Below, piece after piece: positions 1-11,857 of a DNA stretch of 64,000 nucleotides (within the stretch, counting starts at the first letter, position 1; each line of letters starts with the position of its first letter). Both the position numbers and the translations under genes were made by a program. Source of the DNA: Stereum hirsutum FP-91666 SS1 (lineage: Eukaryota > Basidiomycota > Agaricomycetes > Russulales > Stereaceae); NCBI RefSeq assembly GCF_000264905.1, contig NW_006763149.1:383634-447633 (forward strand), read 5' to 3'. Under the pieces are notes generated by a model. The model had not been told where the DNA came from. It ran no database searches and saw only the letters and a list, made by a program, of their open reading frames with translations.

Positions 1-892
1 AAGACCCTCGAGTCCTATCTTCGCGAAATACACGCATTTGTGTAAGTTTTATTGTAACTCTATCTCGCCGTCTATCACCTGTCATGGCTTCGTGTTTCCA
101 ACTGATGTCCACTCACGTTATATCTTACTCATTGGTGACAGGATGGATTATGGGCATGAAGTCGGCCACCACTGGGACCCTCAAATCGAGAGCTATCGTG
201 GTGCCCTCGAGGCCATGCTGGGCAATACCTCCAGCTCCAACACCCACCAAACCTCCCAATCAACGATCGGCACTCCCACTCCCATTACGCCAACGCCCAT
301 ACCGCCCAACATCAATCCTACAGCGTGGATGCAGAAGGTCCGCGATTTCGGGCATGATGGAATGCAAAATCTACGGGAATTGGGAGAGCAAGCTAGGGAT
401 ATGAGGGATTATGCTGGGGAACAGGCTCGGAATATCAGGAGTCACGTGAACGAGCATGGGATCATCGTCAACGTACCCGTCGACCTTACACCCAATCCAA
501 ATGTTTCACTGGCCCCTGTTCAGCTTCATCCAGGATTGAATCGAGGATTTAGTTTCTATGCGGGAGCTGGGAACGGACAGGGACAGGGACAGAATGTGAG
601 CGCGAGTAATATGGAGAAAGGAGGAATGCAGTCGCTGCAATATGGAACGATACCGTATGGGGGTGGCGGTGGTGGGGACGGCGGGAATGGCAATGGAGGA
701 CGACCGGTATCGGGACAAATGTACGGAGGTCAAGCAATCGGAGTGTCTGGATACGATGGTGGTAGTAGCGGTGGTCCCGCAGTCGTAGGCGGTTCTACAC
801 CGGTCCCCACCAGGACGATGACGATAGATCCTGGAGGGATCGGAACCGATAGTGCAAGTATGAGCGAGAGGACGAGGATTTCGATGCATTAG
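1..892 (+). CDS. 3' end of an unidentified gene (partial)
   Basis: The gene enters from the left edge. Bases 1-41 are read as the end of one exon, 42-141 as an intron (GTAAGT donor, GACAG acceptor), and 142-892 as the last exon. The joined frame is open and ends at a stop at 890-892. The visible part is about 264 residues. Its start has the pattern LRExHAFVMDYGxEVG, followed by a Thr/Pro-rich linker, a helical charged stretch (WMQKVRDFGHDGMQNLREL) and a Gly-rich, probably disordered tail. I do not recognise the family; the conserved core must lie to the left. An ATG inside the intron would give a longer frame starting at 38, but the splice sites are good and I prefer the joined reading. The partial gene is likely real, its function unknown. 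Confidence 0.55.
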   Translation, partial: RPSSPIFAKYTHLCKFYCNSISPSITCHGFVFPTDVHSRYILLIGDRMDYGHEVGHHWDPQIESYRGALEAMLGNTSSSNTHQTSQSTIGTPTPITPTPIPPNINPTAWMQKVRDFGHDGMQNLRELGEQARDMRDYAGEQARNIRSHVNEHGIIVNVPVDLTPNPNVSLAPVQLHPGLNRGFSFYAGAGNGQGQGQNVSASNMEKGGMQSLQYGTIPYGGGGGGDGGNGNGGRPVSGQMYGGQAIGVSGYDGGSSGGPAVVGGSTPVPTRTMTIDPGGIGTDSASMSERTRISMH

Positions 893-1334
893 AGGCTTTC
901 GCATGTACATTTCGACGGGTCATCGTGGGCCAATCTGGGACAGAACTCCTGATTCGGAGGCCAGTTGTCTTCTTTAGGTTATCACTATTACATCGTGGCG
1001 CAACGACCAGGTCAATGGATATTAGTTCAAGTTAACTATACGTCTCCATACTTGGCCGTTTCTTTTCTCTTGGTCTTCCTGGAAGAGGTCATGATCCGGA
1101 CGATGGTCTATCATAATGGCTCGTGGCATTTTATTATCATAACGCGTTATGGTGGCTTTGATGTGCTTCATCTTTCTGGCCCCCGTCTGTGCGACCACGA
1201 CATTATTATAAAAACCCCAATTGAAAGCAACGATATATGATGATATGTTGGAATGCATATATGTAGATTTGACACCACTATTGAAAGAGAGCATAGCTAC
1301 CTCCTTCCTGACACCAACAAAAACATCTAAGTAC
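893..1334. other. Convergent intergenic stretch
   Basis: This lies between the stop of the left-edge gene and the stop of NBS1, so it holds two 3' untranslated regions. Short open frames on both strands here show no family motif. I see no gene. Confidence 0.6.
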
Positions 1335-4300
1335 TCAAAATTTCTTCTTCTTCCTTCCCTTGAAACCCTTGAACACTGCGTCGTCCGAGTCATCATCCTG
1401 TATCACCTTCCGAGTCCTCTTAGACCCAGTGGTGGCGGTATTGCGCGTCGACTTTGTACTGGCCTGGGTCCTCAGAGTCTCCTCGTCGGAATCCTCGGGT
1501 GCCACCTCGTCTTCCCTATCTATAGCAACTGAACCAAGGTCAAACTCCTCATATTCTTCGTCTTCTTGAATACTTTGATGTCCTCGTTTCTTACTCCCGG
1601 AGGCGGGGGCACGAGTCTTTGCATGGCTACGGCTCTTTGGCTGGTTCTCCTCGTCGTCCTCAGAGGCGAGGAACAAAGCCTGCGATGCGGCGCGTGTTGA
1701 TCTTGTTGTACGCCCACCTGCAGAGCTGGCCACACTTGGAGGTTTCTTCGATTTCGAGGCCGGAGCTCGGACGGGGACGGCGACAGGTCGCGCTCTTTTC
1801 CTTGAGGGAGCTACGTCTTCTTCTACCTCCTCTTCAGAGTTGAATTCAACTTCTGCGTGTTCTGGAGCTTCCGTGGCGGTCCGAGACTGGAGGCCATCCA
1901 TAGGTTGACTGCGTTGTGCTCTGGAAGACTTATGTGTGGCACGGGGGTCTTGACTTGACACGTCCATCGACTGTGAGGCTTTGCTAGATTTCCAGTATGC
2001 TACGAAGGATGAGTCAAATTATGTGAAAGGTAAGCGGAATTTAAACGTACATGTCCCCATGCCGTAGTCGTTCGTGGACTCCTCGCTGGGGAAGAGGTCT
2101 ATCTTGGGTCGGGTGGCGTGTGCAACGGGTTGCTAAAGCAAATTTCGCGTCAGTATCTCGAGACTCTAGTAAATACAAAGGTAAAATAAACCTTCTTGAA
2201 CTTTTTGAAATTTGGCCTCCCCGCCCACTTCTCACTTCCTTGCTCCAACGGTCCCGCCACAACCCTTCCTACACCCCTCGCCGCCGACCTCGCCCTAGCC
2301 GATTCCACACTGATGTCCAACTCCACCACGACCATGAAGTTTCCCCTCAAGGTCTCATCTCCAAAATCCTCACGACTCATCAATTTCCATTCCTCCTCCC
2401 TCTGGCTCCTCTGCTTGTCCATCTCTTTGACATCAGGCTTCGAAATTTTGAGTTCGTTGAACTCCTTGTCGAAGACATCTTCTTGCTTCTTGCCCTTCTT
2501 GACCGAATTGACAGCTCTGAGGAAGTTGTCGTCAGTATCAGGACCATCTTTCTTTTTCTTCTTCTTCGAGTCGGTGTCTTGCTGAGAAGGAGGTTTGGCG
2601 AAACGTAGGCTTTGAGATGAGGTGGTCGGTAAATGGCCCTTTCTACCTGTTTGACTAGCGGGAGGTACGGCTTGAGATGTGCCAGATTGAGGCGCTTGCG
2701 TTTGAGAGGCTATAGGATCGACGCCGTTGATGTTCTCGAGCGCTCGTCGTTTGTACGGATTTTGCGTCCCATCCTCCATTTCTGCATCAGGGTCATCCTC
2801 CATCTCCCTCCTTTCCGCCTCGTCCATCTCAACATCCATTTGAGCGGATGTTCTCTTCGTCCCTCTGGCCTGAGAACTGACCCCAAGACCCCCACCCACA
2901 GCTTGGCTCTCCTCCTCTTCCTCCTCTGCCACAATATCCAACGCCACCCTCTTCGCCGACCTTCCGCCACCGCTCATGCCGTTGACGCCGCTCTGACTCT
3001 GTGTCATGCTTTGTCGTTCTAGCTCTTCTTGCTCCCATTGACTCTTCAGCTTATCCGGGTCGGTAGCGTCGAAGAGGTCCTTGTACTTGGACAGAGATGC
3101 GGATTTACTGGCTGTGGGGAGCACGTCATCGTCATCGCCGCCGAGACCGAGGAGGTCCAAGGCAGAATTGGGAGGAGCGGGGCTACGACGAGACCTAGGC
3201 GTGAAACGGGAGGGTGCCTACAGATAGTTTGACGTCTGGCAATCAATATAACTTATGTGACGGAGGATTGTGGGGGATCGATGATGACAGAAGAGGAGTC
3301 AGCTCACTCGTGCTTGTGTCACAGGTTTTGGAGGCGCAGGCGCAGGTGTCGTGGTTTCGGAGACCGAGGTATCCATGATGGAATCGTCGTCGTCCTCAAG
3401 TCCAAGCATACTCAACAACGATTTTGGTTGCTTTGAGCGGATCTGCAGGAGAAGAGGGAGAATGACCACCATTTTGGTAAGTGCTCTACGTGCCTACAGT
3501 GGAACAAAAATTGAGCCAGAACGTACTCTTCGGAAAGGACGGCGGGCTGGGGCTTCTTCCGGTGCTGCTGGGGCAAGAGCAGATTCCATCTCAGATATAG
3601 GTTGCTCTTCATCTGGCACAGGTGCTGAGGCCTGGTTGGAGGAAGGGCCTGCTTCCAAAGATCCGTCTGGTGGATAGGTTGGTTCGTCGGGGTGAGTGTT
3701 TTGGACAATGCTGGGCAGATCTGAATGATATATAGAGAATATTTAGTCTAGGTAGACGAACGGCAAGAAGGAATTTTACCGTTTATGACACTTGACTCCA
3801 TCCAGGACTTATCTACATGAGCGATTGCCTGGAGAATATTCTCAGGAAGAATAAACTCTAAGTCAGAGCTACAATACCGCCGAATAAACATTAATGCATG
3901 TTCCACGTCGAAGAAATACGCAAAGTCTGAGATGGTGGACACACACCTCATCGCTTCATTTACAAACGCCTTCCAGACTTTCTTCCCCGCGGCTGCTTCC
4001 ATCACCTCTGAGTCCGCTACCAGTACTAGCCTGCCATGCTGTTTCGTCGCCCCTTTCTTTCCCTTCTCTATCGCTTTGCCCCACTTCTCCACACCAGCCG
4101 CAACGTCAAACACTTCAAGTTCTCCTCTACCTCTCTCGACTAATGTGTGGTACTCGGAACTGGCTTCTCTTCCTGCTTCTCCGACAAAGATGAACTTGTA
4201 CTTGGACAAGAAGTTCATCCTCTCTTCATTCGGTCGCCAGTACTTCTCGAAATTTTTGATTTCGGAAAGGACGGAAGAGGTGAAGGCGGGCTGATACTTG

Positions 4301-5170
4301 GCTTCGGATGGTAAGTTCAGTTTATACTCGGGGGATTTGGGGTCGGTTGGAGGGAGGGTAGCGGATGCAAGGAGGTCGGTAAGCCAGTCAGGTTTGACGA
4401 AATGGGCAGCGATGAGTAAAGACGTGGCGACAGCAGGGGTGAGCGTAATGGAAGGGGTGAGATGATGAGTGATTGACGGGTCAGGAGTTCGGACGAAATT
4501 GATGCCTAATATTCAGCGCTGTTAGCGCTCCTATACTTCAACATAAGAATAAGAGAATGTTGCACCTAGAGATGCACATCCGTCGATGGACACGGCTGAC
4601 CTTCCCTTCATGGATGGCTCGTAGCAGCACATGCGCTGCCAAGTCAGCCTATAGATATTGTTACATATCAGTGAAGTGGGGCCAACGAATGGGGAGCGTA
4701 CTTTAACTCGCAACCACTGATTGGGGATATTATATCGCCGTCCTGCAAAGTTTGTACGCTGCCAGGAGGTAAATATGTCGTCTGTCCATCACGTTTAAGA
4801 TAAGGAGCCTTTCCCTTCAGACTCGAATATTCGAGCGTTGGGATCCTATCCGGATTTGCCTGTCCATGTCGCTGGAAATATTAGAGATCAAATACTTGGA
4901 GGAGAAGATGAGACACGACTCGCCACATCATCTGCGGTGTATCCTCCTACGATAAATGTTCCGTGATGTTTCGAGATTTTGTGCGAGTTGACAACAAGGG
5001 GTGTATCTCGACGTCCCAAGGCGTATTGAGACCCCGTTTTGAGCAGCTTTGACTCTGTCGACATACATAAGCATGAACTCAGACAAGAGTGAGAGTTGTT
5101 GATGCCTACTTGCCGCGGGCGGTAAGTTCGTTTGGTCATCGCCATCGAATTGACCGTCGATTATCCACAT
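1335..5170 (-). CDS. nbs1: NBS1/nibrin, DNA double-strand-break repair scaffold of the MRN complex
   Basis: Ten exons join in frame: 5170-5110, 5054-4927, 4871-4702, 4648-4566, 4505-3780, 3720-3527, 3442-3308, 3217-2192, 2132-2051 and 1999-1335, giving 1089 residues. The N-terminus (MWIIDGQFDG) leads into an FHA domain with the core ALGRR and ISKHHGTFIVGG. Next comes a BRCT pair: VKPDWLTDLL closes the first, and a second begins around YKFIFVG. The middle is acidic and disordered. The C-terminal part carries PNFKKFKK and then a NDYGMG-YWKSS segment, which I take as the MRE11-binding region, and a basic KGRKKKKF end. In the family, NBS1 binds MRE11-RAD50 at breaks in the nucleus and recruits the ATM/Tel1 kinase. 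The identity is secure from the domain order and the C-terminal motif; individual splice sites, especially the exon 2 donor (GTGGCG), are inferred. Confidence 0.9.
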
Positions 5171-5507
5171 GATCAGCCTGATCCTAGTAAAACCTAAGAG
5201 TCTTGGATAGGGCCGACTGTGGAAGTTCTCTCCAAGAGGTGACTCCGCGTCGTCGCGTTCGCGTAGCCCGACGCGTTCCCTCGATGTCACGTGAGAGCGA
5301 CGCGCGTAAGATGCGACGAAATCGAACCTGCTCTCCCTTTGTTCCAAACCAGTCCAAACCTCGAGTGTACCGTATATCAAGGGTACCCTCTTTCTTAACG
5401 TCAAGTCTCCACTATCATGATCAACAACGAAGAATTATAACTCTACCTGCCCAAAACTCAACTACAGAACCACTGGATCGGCTATCGATCAGTAGGACAC
5501 CCGTGTC
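5171..5507. promoter_or_regulatory. Shared divergent promoter of NBS1 and an F-box gene
   Basis: This is 337 bases between two start codons that point away from each other. It contains ACGCGT at 5271-5276, the MluI cell-cycle box core used by MBF-type factors in yeasts, and the 8-base palindrome TCACGTGA at 5287-5294, an E-box of the kind bound by bHLH factors. Several other CGCG-rich words surround them. The sites are seen directly; their use is inferred. Confidence 0.45.
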
Positions 5508-7327
5508 ATGACTTCGCACAATTTACCAGAGCTCACGAATCTCAAAGAGTTCATCACCGTTCTCGACGCACAAAGAATTGCATCTCATCAGGAAGACCTG
5601 GATCGTGTCGCGCAACGCCTTCTTGAAACATACCGCGCTTGCCTTACACAGCGCAATGCTCTGGCTAGAATCAGCCGCCTCCCTCCGGAGACGATGCTGC
5701 ACGTCTTTGCCGAGATGGACATCAAGGATCTGATACACTGTGCGTCCTCAACTGTGGCTACGAATTCTGACTCTGTTAACATAATACTGCATCCTCCACA
5801 GCATCATGGGTATGCCGTCGGTGGCGTGCCATCGTGCTCAATAACGCAGGTCTTTGGGCCGCACACACGCTCGCGATACTAAACCCCATGATGGTGAAGG
5901 CTGTTCTCGGACGCTCGAAAGAGGCCCCAGTCACGATTCGGTTAACCCGACAGGCTTTAGCAGCCAAGGACGAACAACATACCCTCAAATACATTCATCT
6001 ACCGCCCCTTGTCAAAGCAGCTATCACTCATGCATTTGACGAAGCATGGCGTGCCAAAAGCGTCTACCTCTCTGGAACCACCAGTTTCTTGCGCGATTTA
6101 CTTCGAAAATTATCCGATTGTGTACGCCATCAGACACCATCTGTATTAGAGTCTTTCACGCTGGAAACGCTTCAAACGCCAAGCCTCACAGGCTTTGATC
6201 CGCGCACCATATTCTCGTCTGCTGCCTTATTTGGCGGCCAGAACCCCGATCTGAAACAGTTATCCTTGCGAGGACTTGCTCCTTCATGGCCGTATCCATT
6301 ATTTGGATCCAACATTAAGCATCTCTCTTTACGATTCAGACTTCCCCTTCCTGCGCAGTGTCTACCTCCATCGTACGATGACTTGTTTGCGTGGTTAGGC
6401 ACCTTGCCCCTTCTCCAGCATCTCGACTTGGAAAACGCTTTTCCTGCCGATACCTTGTCCCCATCCGCGCAATATAGGCTACCAAACCTCCAGGAGATCA
6501 TTCTCTGGGCCCGGCCCTCCGAGGTCATAGATCCTTTTCGATCTCTACTTCTACCTTCCTCGAACCGCATGCGTGTCATATGGCGCAACATATACACTCG
6601 CACAGATGATGTCGAGATTGAAGCTCAACACTTCTCCATGTTGTCTTCACCGTCTCTGTCGAATTATGACGTTGCGATGGGCGGGGTATCTAAGCTCACA
6701 TTCAAGCCGATACGCTTCTTGAAAGTGACTATCGACGTGTACGGCCCAATCACCATCGACGGATATTCATCCCTTACGCATTGGCCGCTGCGCAGCACCA
6801 GCAGCATCGGTGCTAATGTATGCACTTCTCAGACACATTTCACACTCGAGACCATCTGCCACCCCCTCTTCGTGGACGCCATATACTCCCTCATGATACT
6901 CATACATATACTCCACGTCTCCAGTGTAGAATCCCTCTTCCTCTCGGTCCCTACGCTTACACACCGAGCCCGCACTCATTATCTGCAGGATGCCCGACCG
7001 TTCAGCACTGTTCACACAGTTGTCCTGGAAAATTCGGCCGCTCTTGTTCTTTTTCTAGATATGCACGTCAGCGTCTGGAAATCTGGAATCCCAGATCCGG
7101 ACTGCGACGCATATAACATCATATTTCCGCTGCTTCGTCGGATCATTTTGCTGGAGGTCGACGCAGAGCCAGAGTTGAAGCGCAGGTTCCTTGGGTACTT
7201 GAAGGATTGCCAAGAGCGAGGTAAACAGTTAGAGGAATTGCGTGACGAAGGTATTCGTGGTAGAGTTGTGGACTCGGAATGGTTGGCGGCATTGCAGACC
7301 GTTGTGCACAAGGTCGATTGGAAGTAG
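5508..7327 (+). CDS. F-box domain protein
   Basis: Two exons, 5508-5739 and 5802-7327, encode 585 residues. The join (T then CATCA) restores SSWVCRRWRAIVLNNAGLW, which completes an F-box begun by ISRLPPETMLHVFAEM; the F-box covers roughly residues 53-100. A short helical region (QEDLDRVAQRLLETYRACL) lies just before it, as is common in Agaricomycete F-box proteins. The rest contains leucine-rich stretches such as LPLLQHLDLENAF and LPNLQEIILW that resemble degenerate LRRs. By family knowledge the F-box would bind Skp1 in an SCF ubiquitin ligase and the C-terminus would choose the substrate. The substrate is unknown. It shares its promoter region with NBS1. Confidence 0.85.
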
Positions 7328-8249
7328 GCCGCCAGATCGGGTAGATAGGCCTTCAAGAAAAATCAGATTTACTATTCTTATGATGTCTGTTTTCTCCTGT
7401 CTCTGATTTTTTTTGGCCTATGTTGAGTAAGATAGTTAGAGGACGACAAATCGAGGATACTACATAGTATAAGTAGTACATGAAGTGTACCATATCGACT
7501 ATATGACAATGATCCTTCTACCCATTTCTTGAAACTTATGTTCTCGTGTAAACATGGCCTTTTACGGAATGCAGTTTGAGTGCTAGTATAACTTGTATGT
7601 GATGAGGACTTTATTACGGGACAGTGACCAGCACGAACGAACAAATTCGGGTGACAACAACAACAAGGCGCGATCGGGTGGCGTGTATCCGTTTAGACGC
7701 CACTGTTCAATATTCGCAGGCTCATCGGGTCCAACCGGGACTGGCTTTCTTTTGGACTCACACGCAGGTACTTACAAGTTACAACTGTCGAAATTCCTCT
7801 GTCCATGCTCGTGCTTTATTTATACTCTCAACTCTCCTGCAGGTTTTCTAGAGACCGTCTCCGAGCTATCGGCAATGGAGCTACTAAACTTGTACTTAGT
7901 AGCGGCTTGACCTTGCTTTAACCTAAGCTCGCACCCGGAGAAGTTGCGGAGAAGTCTTCTAATCTTCAAGAAAAGAACACTTAATTCCTCCACAAGGATG
8001 CACATTTTTCACTTGCCTGAAGTGTCGCATTGAAGTTCGAGATGCGATCGATGTCACGGTCATCAAAACGAACAGTCGATCTAGCGACGGAGTTCGGTCA
8101 CGTGAGCCACCCGCCCACCTTGCTCTGAGCTCTCCGCCGTTATTCGCTGAAGTTGTCTCCCTCATTCATCCTCTACTCAAATCTCATTCTAGCCCTGCGC
8201 GTTCTACTTACGCATACCACACTCTTTTACATCTTCTGCAAACATTTCT
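7328..8249. other. Intergenic region with a TCACGTGA site
   Basis: There is no supported gene. The left part is the 3' region of the F-box gene; the right part is the promoter of the next gene and contains TCACGTGA at 8098-8105, about 145 bases before its ATG. Short open frames here have no recognisable content. Confidence 0.5.
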
Positions 8250-10469
8250 ATGCCGCCCATAGCTCGCTCGATGAACACCACGGACCAAGCTGCTCCAAAT
8301 ATACCCCGAGTCCCCCTGGTAGAACACGCCAAATTCCGCAAGGACCAGAACCGACCCGCCGACTCTCGCTCTGGCACAAATGCCTTTGGTCTCGTGGAAC
8401 ATCTTTCTAGGCGCCTCAGTGGCACCAAACGTGTATATCGATCCGACACTTCGGCAGATATGACCGCTGCTACTCGACGTGCGGCGTTTGATGGGGGCGA
8501 AGGCACACGAAATTTACAAAGAGGCGTGTCGTCGCCTCGGACGACGTATATCGCGCGGAGGTTCAGTCGTCCCCACGACAAGGAGAACGAAGGCGAGGGA
8601 AAGGGTGGACAGACCCAAGGTCAGCTGCCTATGAAAGAGACGACCGGGGATGATGTGAAGGGAGATCGCCAATGTCTTCTCTCTGTGAAAGCGGAGAACT
8701 CGAGGGCGGGTACCGCCACCTTCGTTGAAAAGGATCACCAGGGTTTTGGGACGCCTTTGCCTTCTACTTCTCAATGGCGACGTCCACGCTCAATCTATCG
8801 TCGTGGACGGCCTGCGTTCTCGAAGGATTCTTCTCACGGACGACTCGTATACACCCGCAAAACTCCTGCATCATCTTCTTGTCCCACCTTTCCTCTTTCT
8901 CGCTCATTCAACCTTGATTCCCCCGGGCCGGTGGCGGCCAAGCAGTCTGCTGTGGCTCTGGTTCTTTCTCGCCCGCAACCTCGCAGGTCTATAACCACTC
9001 CAGCTGGCCCAGTCTTGACTTCGCGATCTAGAACCCATACATATTCCTCGTTCTCGCCGGCTCCTTCATCGCTTCCTATGTCTGCGGTCTCTCGGCAAAA
9101 GACACACATATCCCCTCCTTCTGCTACCTCCGAGCTTGTTTCTGCTAAAGCTCAGTCTCAGTTTGCCTCGCACACGGATCCGCAATCTTCGTCTCCGACG
9201 CCAATTCTGTCAGCATTCCGCTCTGTGTCCGAATCGCTGTTCACGTCTTCGAGCGGTTTCACCGAATTCGGACTGGACAGTGACGACTCATCTCTCTCTC
9301 CATCGCCTCTATCTGATCTCGAGCGCCAGATAAAGGACATCAGTCTCAATTCCATGACCAGTTCCCCAACGAAGGCTGTGAGGGAACTGCAAGTTTTGAG
9401 GAGGGCGGCGTTGGAGAGTCAGGTCAGGAGGATGCGGATGACGCGCGGTGCATGTCATCCGGTTCGAAAGACCACAGGAGAGGCTATGGGTTGCCCTTCC
9501 TCGGCTCAGGCTGTGGTAGACCGATCGTTTTCAAAAGCTCGTGGCCCGTATCTCATGCCGAGTCCTGGAGGCCGCCGGACTAGACGAGCAGCTACTTCGC
9601 CTACACCGTCTCTACTCGTCGCTACTGGTGGTCGACCTAAGGTCATCTACGAGAGGATGCACCTCGACATTACGCAGGCCGCAGCCATATCAACGACCGA
9701 GGTGAAGACGAGTAGAAGCGCCTTTCAGTCTCAGGCTATGCACACGCTCCCACCGCTCGACTTCACTACAAAGGCTACGAAGCGCTCGGGTGCGATGTTC
9801 AAATCCAACGGACCGTCCTGGTTAGATTTTGACTTTTCATCATACAACGATGAGCTCCCTCCTGCCGCCCACACACCACCAAGCCTAGACATACACAATT
9901 TTCAGGCCCTCAAGGCTGAATCTGGCTCAGGTTCGCCATGCCGAGGACCTGCCAGCACTCATCCATCCATGACGAAATCAGCGCCCTTCCTCTGTTCGAC
10001 TCAGGCGCAACCTCAGGTTTCAACCTCCTCGCGGATCAACCACTCGAAGCACGCGCGAAACGCCAGTTCTATCGATCGTTGGCTTCTTACCCTCCCTCAG
10101 CCCGATGTTGGCACCTCGCCAACTTTATCCCAGTCTCACTCTTCTGGTGGACTACTTCTTTCCCCAACCCGCACATGTGCTTCGATCGCAGGCCAAAGCG
10201 AGCGGCGCCGTCTCCCGCATTCGACTAGCGCCATGGTCTCTCGAATATCTCTTCAGGATACGCCTGAATCTCATCATCAACGAAGAAAGAGCGTCGGCAT
10301 GGTTATGAATGAGAATAACGCGCGGAGGGCGAGCGTGGGCGAGGAGACTGACGGAATCAGAACGAGAGTTTCGGTGGCAGCGTCGCGGTCTTCGCAAAGT
10401 AAGCTGGTACTGGACGGCCTGGACGATTCGTTAATGGAGGATGTGTTTGGATATCTGTTGAAGCCTTGA
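8250..10469 (+). CDS. Unknown Ser/Arg-rich, largely disordered protein
   Basis: This is a single uninterrupted frame of 739 residues, long for a chance frame in this sequence. The protein is rich in Ser, Thr, Pro and Arg with no obvious globular domain, no signal peptide and no membrane segment. A possible helical, charged stretch is LSDLERQIKDISL, followed by a basic segment (RRAALESQVRRMRMTR) near residues 380-400. The C-terminus is more ordered in character (LVLDGLDDSLMEDVFGYLL). I do not recognise the family. The composition resembles cell-cycle or cytoskeleton regulators that act through short motifs, but that is only an analogy. Confidence 0.6.
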   Translation: MPPIARSMNTTDQAAPNIPRVPLVEHAKFRKDQNRPADSRSGTNAFGLVEHLSRRLSGTKRVYRSDTSADMTAATRRAAFDGGEGTRNLQRGVSSPRTTYIARRFSRPHDKENEGEGKGGQTQGQLPMKETTGDDVKGDRQCLLSVKAENSRAGTATFVEKDHQGFGTPLPSTSQWRRPRSIYRRGRPAFSKDSSHGRLVYTRKTPASSSCPTFPLSRSFNLDSPGPVAAKQSAVALVLSRPQPRRSITTPAGPVLTSRSRTHTYSSFSPAPSSLPMSAVSRQKTHISPPSATSELVSAKAQSQFASHTDPQSSSPTPILSAFRSVSESLFTSSSGFTEFGLDSDDSSLSPSPLSDLERQIKDISLNSMTSSPTKAVRELQVLRRAALESQVRRMRMTRGACHPVRKTTGEAMGCPSSAQAVVDRSFSKARGPYLMPSPGGRRTRRAATSPTPSLLVATGGRPKVIYERMHLDITQAAAISTTEVKTSRSAFQSQAMHTLPPLDFTTKATKRSGAMFKSNGPSWLDFDFSSYNDELPPAAHTPPSLDIHNFQALKAESGSGSPCRGPASTHPSMTKSAPFLCSTQAQPQVSTSSRINHSKHARNASSIDRWLLTLPQPDVGTSPTLSQSHSSGGLLLSPTRTCASIAGQSERRRLPHSTSAMVSRISLQDTPESHHQRRKSVGMVMNENNARRASVGEETDGIRTRVSVAASRSSQSKLVLDGLDDSLMEDVFGYLLKP

Positions 10470-11857
10470 GCTGGGTTCGAGTCAGTCTTTCGCTACTTTT
10501 TGGTATGCTTAACGGGAATTTCGGATGGCTGTGTATATTGACCGTTCAGATGTACTCAGGCTGACATGTATGTAGTCTGGTACCGTCTCGAGGCGTTCGG
10601 AAGTTCTGTAGGCAGCTTTTGAGTTCGAGTCCAAGCTGAAATATCTGCTATCACCGGTCTCAACCACATAATATTTACGAGGCACAACTACACGTCAAAT
10701 ACACGCAAATCAAACGGAAGTTCAGCGACATCCGAGGAAGTAAATCCTATCTTATTCTTGGGATATGGGCGTGCGCCGTGGGCTTGTGCCACAACGATCA
10801 GCCTGAGCTCCGTACGCCACTCCCTTCAAGAACTCGGTACCGGATCGTACCGGCGGCAACTGGCGGCGTTTGGCGGAAAGTCCGATGTGGCGGGATCGAG
10901 AACATTTTGTGGAGTCGGACAACGTCCCCGACCTGCTCCTCCTCCTCCTGAGGCCTAATCTTCTGTCATCCACCCACACCGATCGTCATATCTTCGCAGC
11001 ATTTTTTTCTGAGCACCCTCATCGGTAACTCTCCACGCAATAGGACTCGGACTCGGCCCTAAATCCCGTTTTTGCTCCTTGCATTTGTTTTTCAAAAAAA
11101 AATCCTTGCTTTGAGGGCGACAACCAACGCATGTGCGAAGTGTGGCGGTACTTCTGCGCATTTTGTCTTGAGGTATTCGCAGTCAACTGCGACATCAAAG
11201 CGTTCTTTTCTTTGGCTAGCGTGGTGAAGCCACCAAGAGAACAGCAAAGCCTCTAGGCCCATAATTTGGAGCTTCGACACCACTGCTTATATACAACTTC
11301 ATGCAGTCTTGTCGACGAACCAGGTCAAACAAACTTCTAAAAACAGCGTCTGGATCGTGTTTGCTTCGCTTCCGTTGTAATCTACACCCGATAATCGACA
11401 GAGATCTATTGTTCCACAACAAGCGCTCAACCCTTTGTCGTTGTCTAGGCCTCCTATGTTACTCGGCTTCCGTACCGTCCCCGAATATTTTGAGCCAATT
11501 TTCCGGGGTATACATGATGTTCAGGGTTCGTCCTTTGCTCAGGCAGCTTTTGAAACTGCGCGGTCTCGAACTTGGTCGTTCACGGCGGTCTTTTGTCAAA
11601 GCCGCAGTCCCCTCATTATCTTTGCTGCGCGCTCATTGGTCGTTCAAACAAACTTCGCCTTTGTTCCTCCTTGGGCCGGCGAATATATAAGGTCTCCTGT
11701 CTATGCTCTACATTTCCCCCATCGCCTCAGATCCTCCCTCACTCTTCAATTCCATCAACGAGACTCGAGCTTGCTCTTTCCCTCCTCACTCACTCACTCC
11801 TGAGACCTACTTGCACACCTTGCAACCACCCGCACCGACTCTTCTAACATACACAAT
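10470..11857. other. Long intergenic region
   Basis: Nearly 1.4 kb with no supported gene. The only feature I can support is the TATA-like box near its right end that belongs to the next gene. Overlapping short frames on both strands in 11.3-11.8 kb lack any family motif. Confidence 0.5.
11684..11690 (+). promoter_or_regulatory. TATA box of the RlpA-like gene
   Basis: TATATAA lies about 170 bases before the ATG at 11858, with a pyrimidine-rich leader between them, as in highly expressed fungal genes. Confidence 0.55.
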
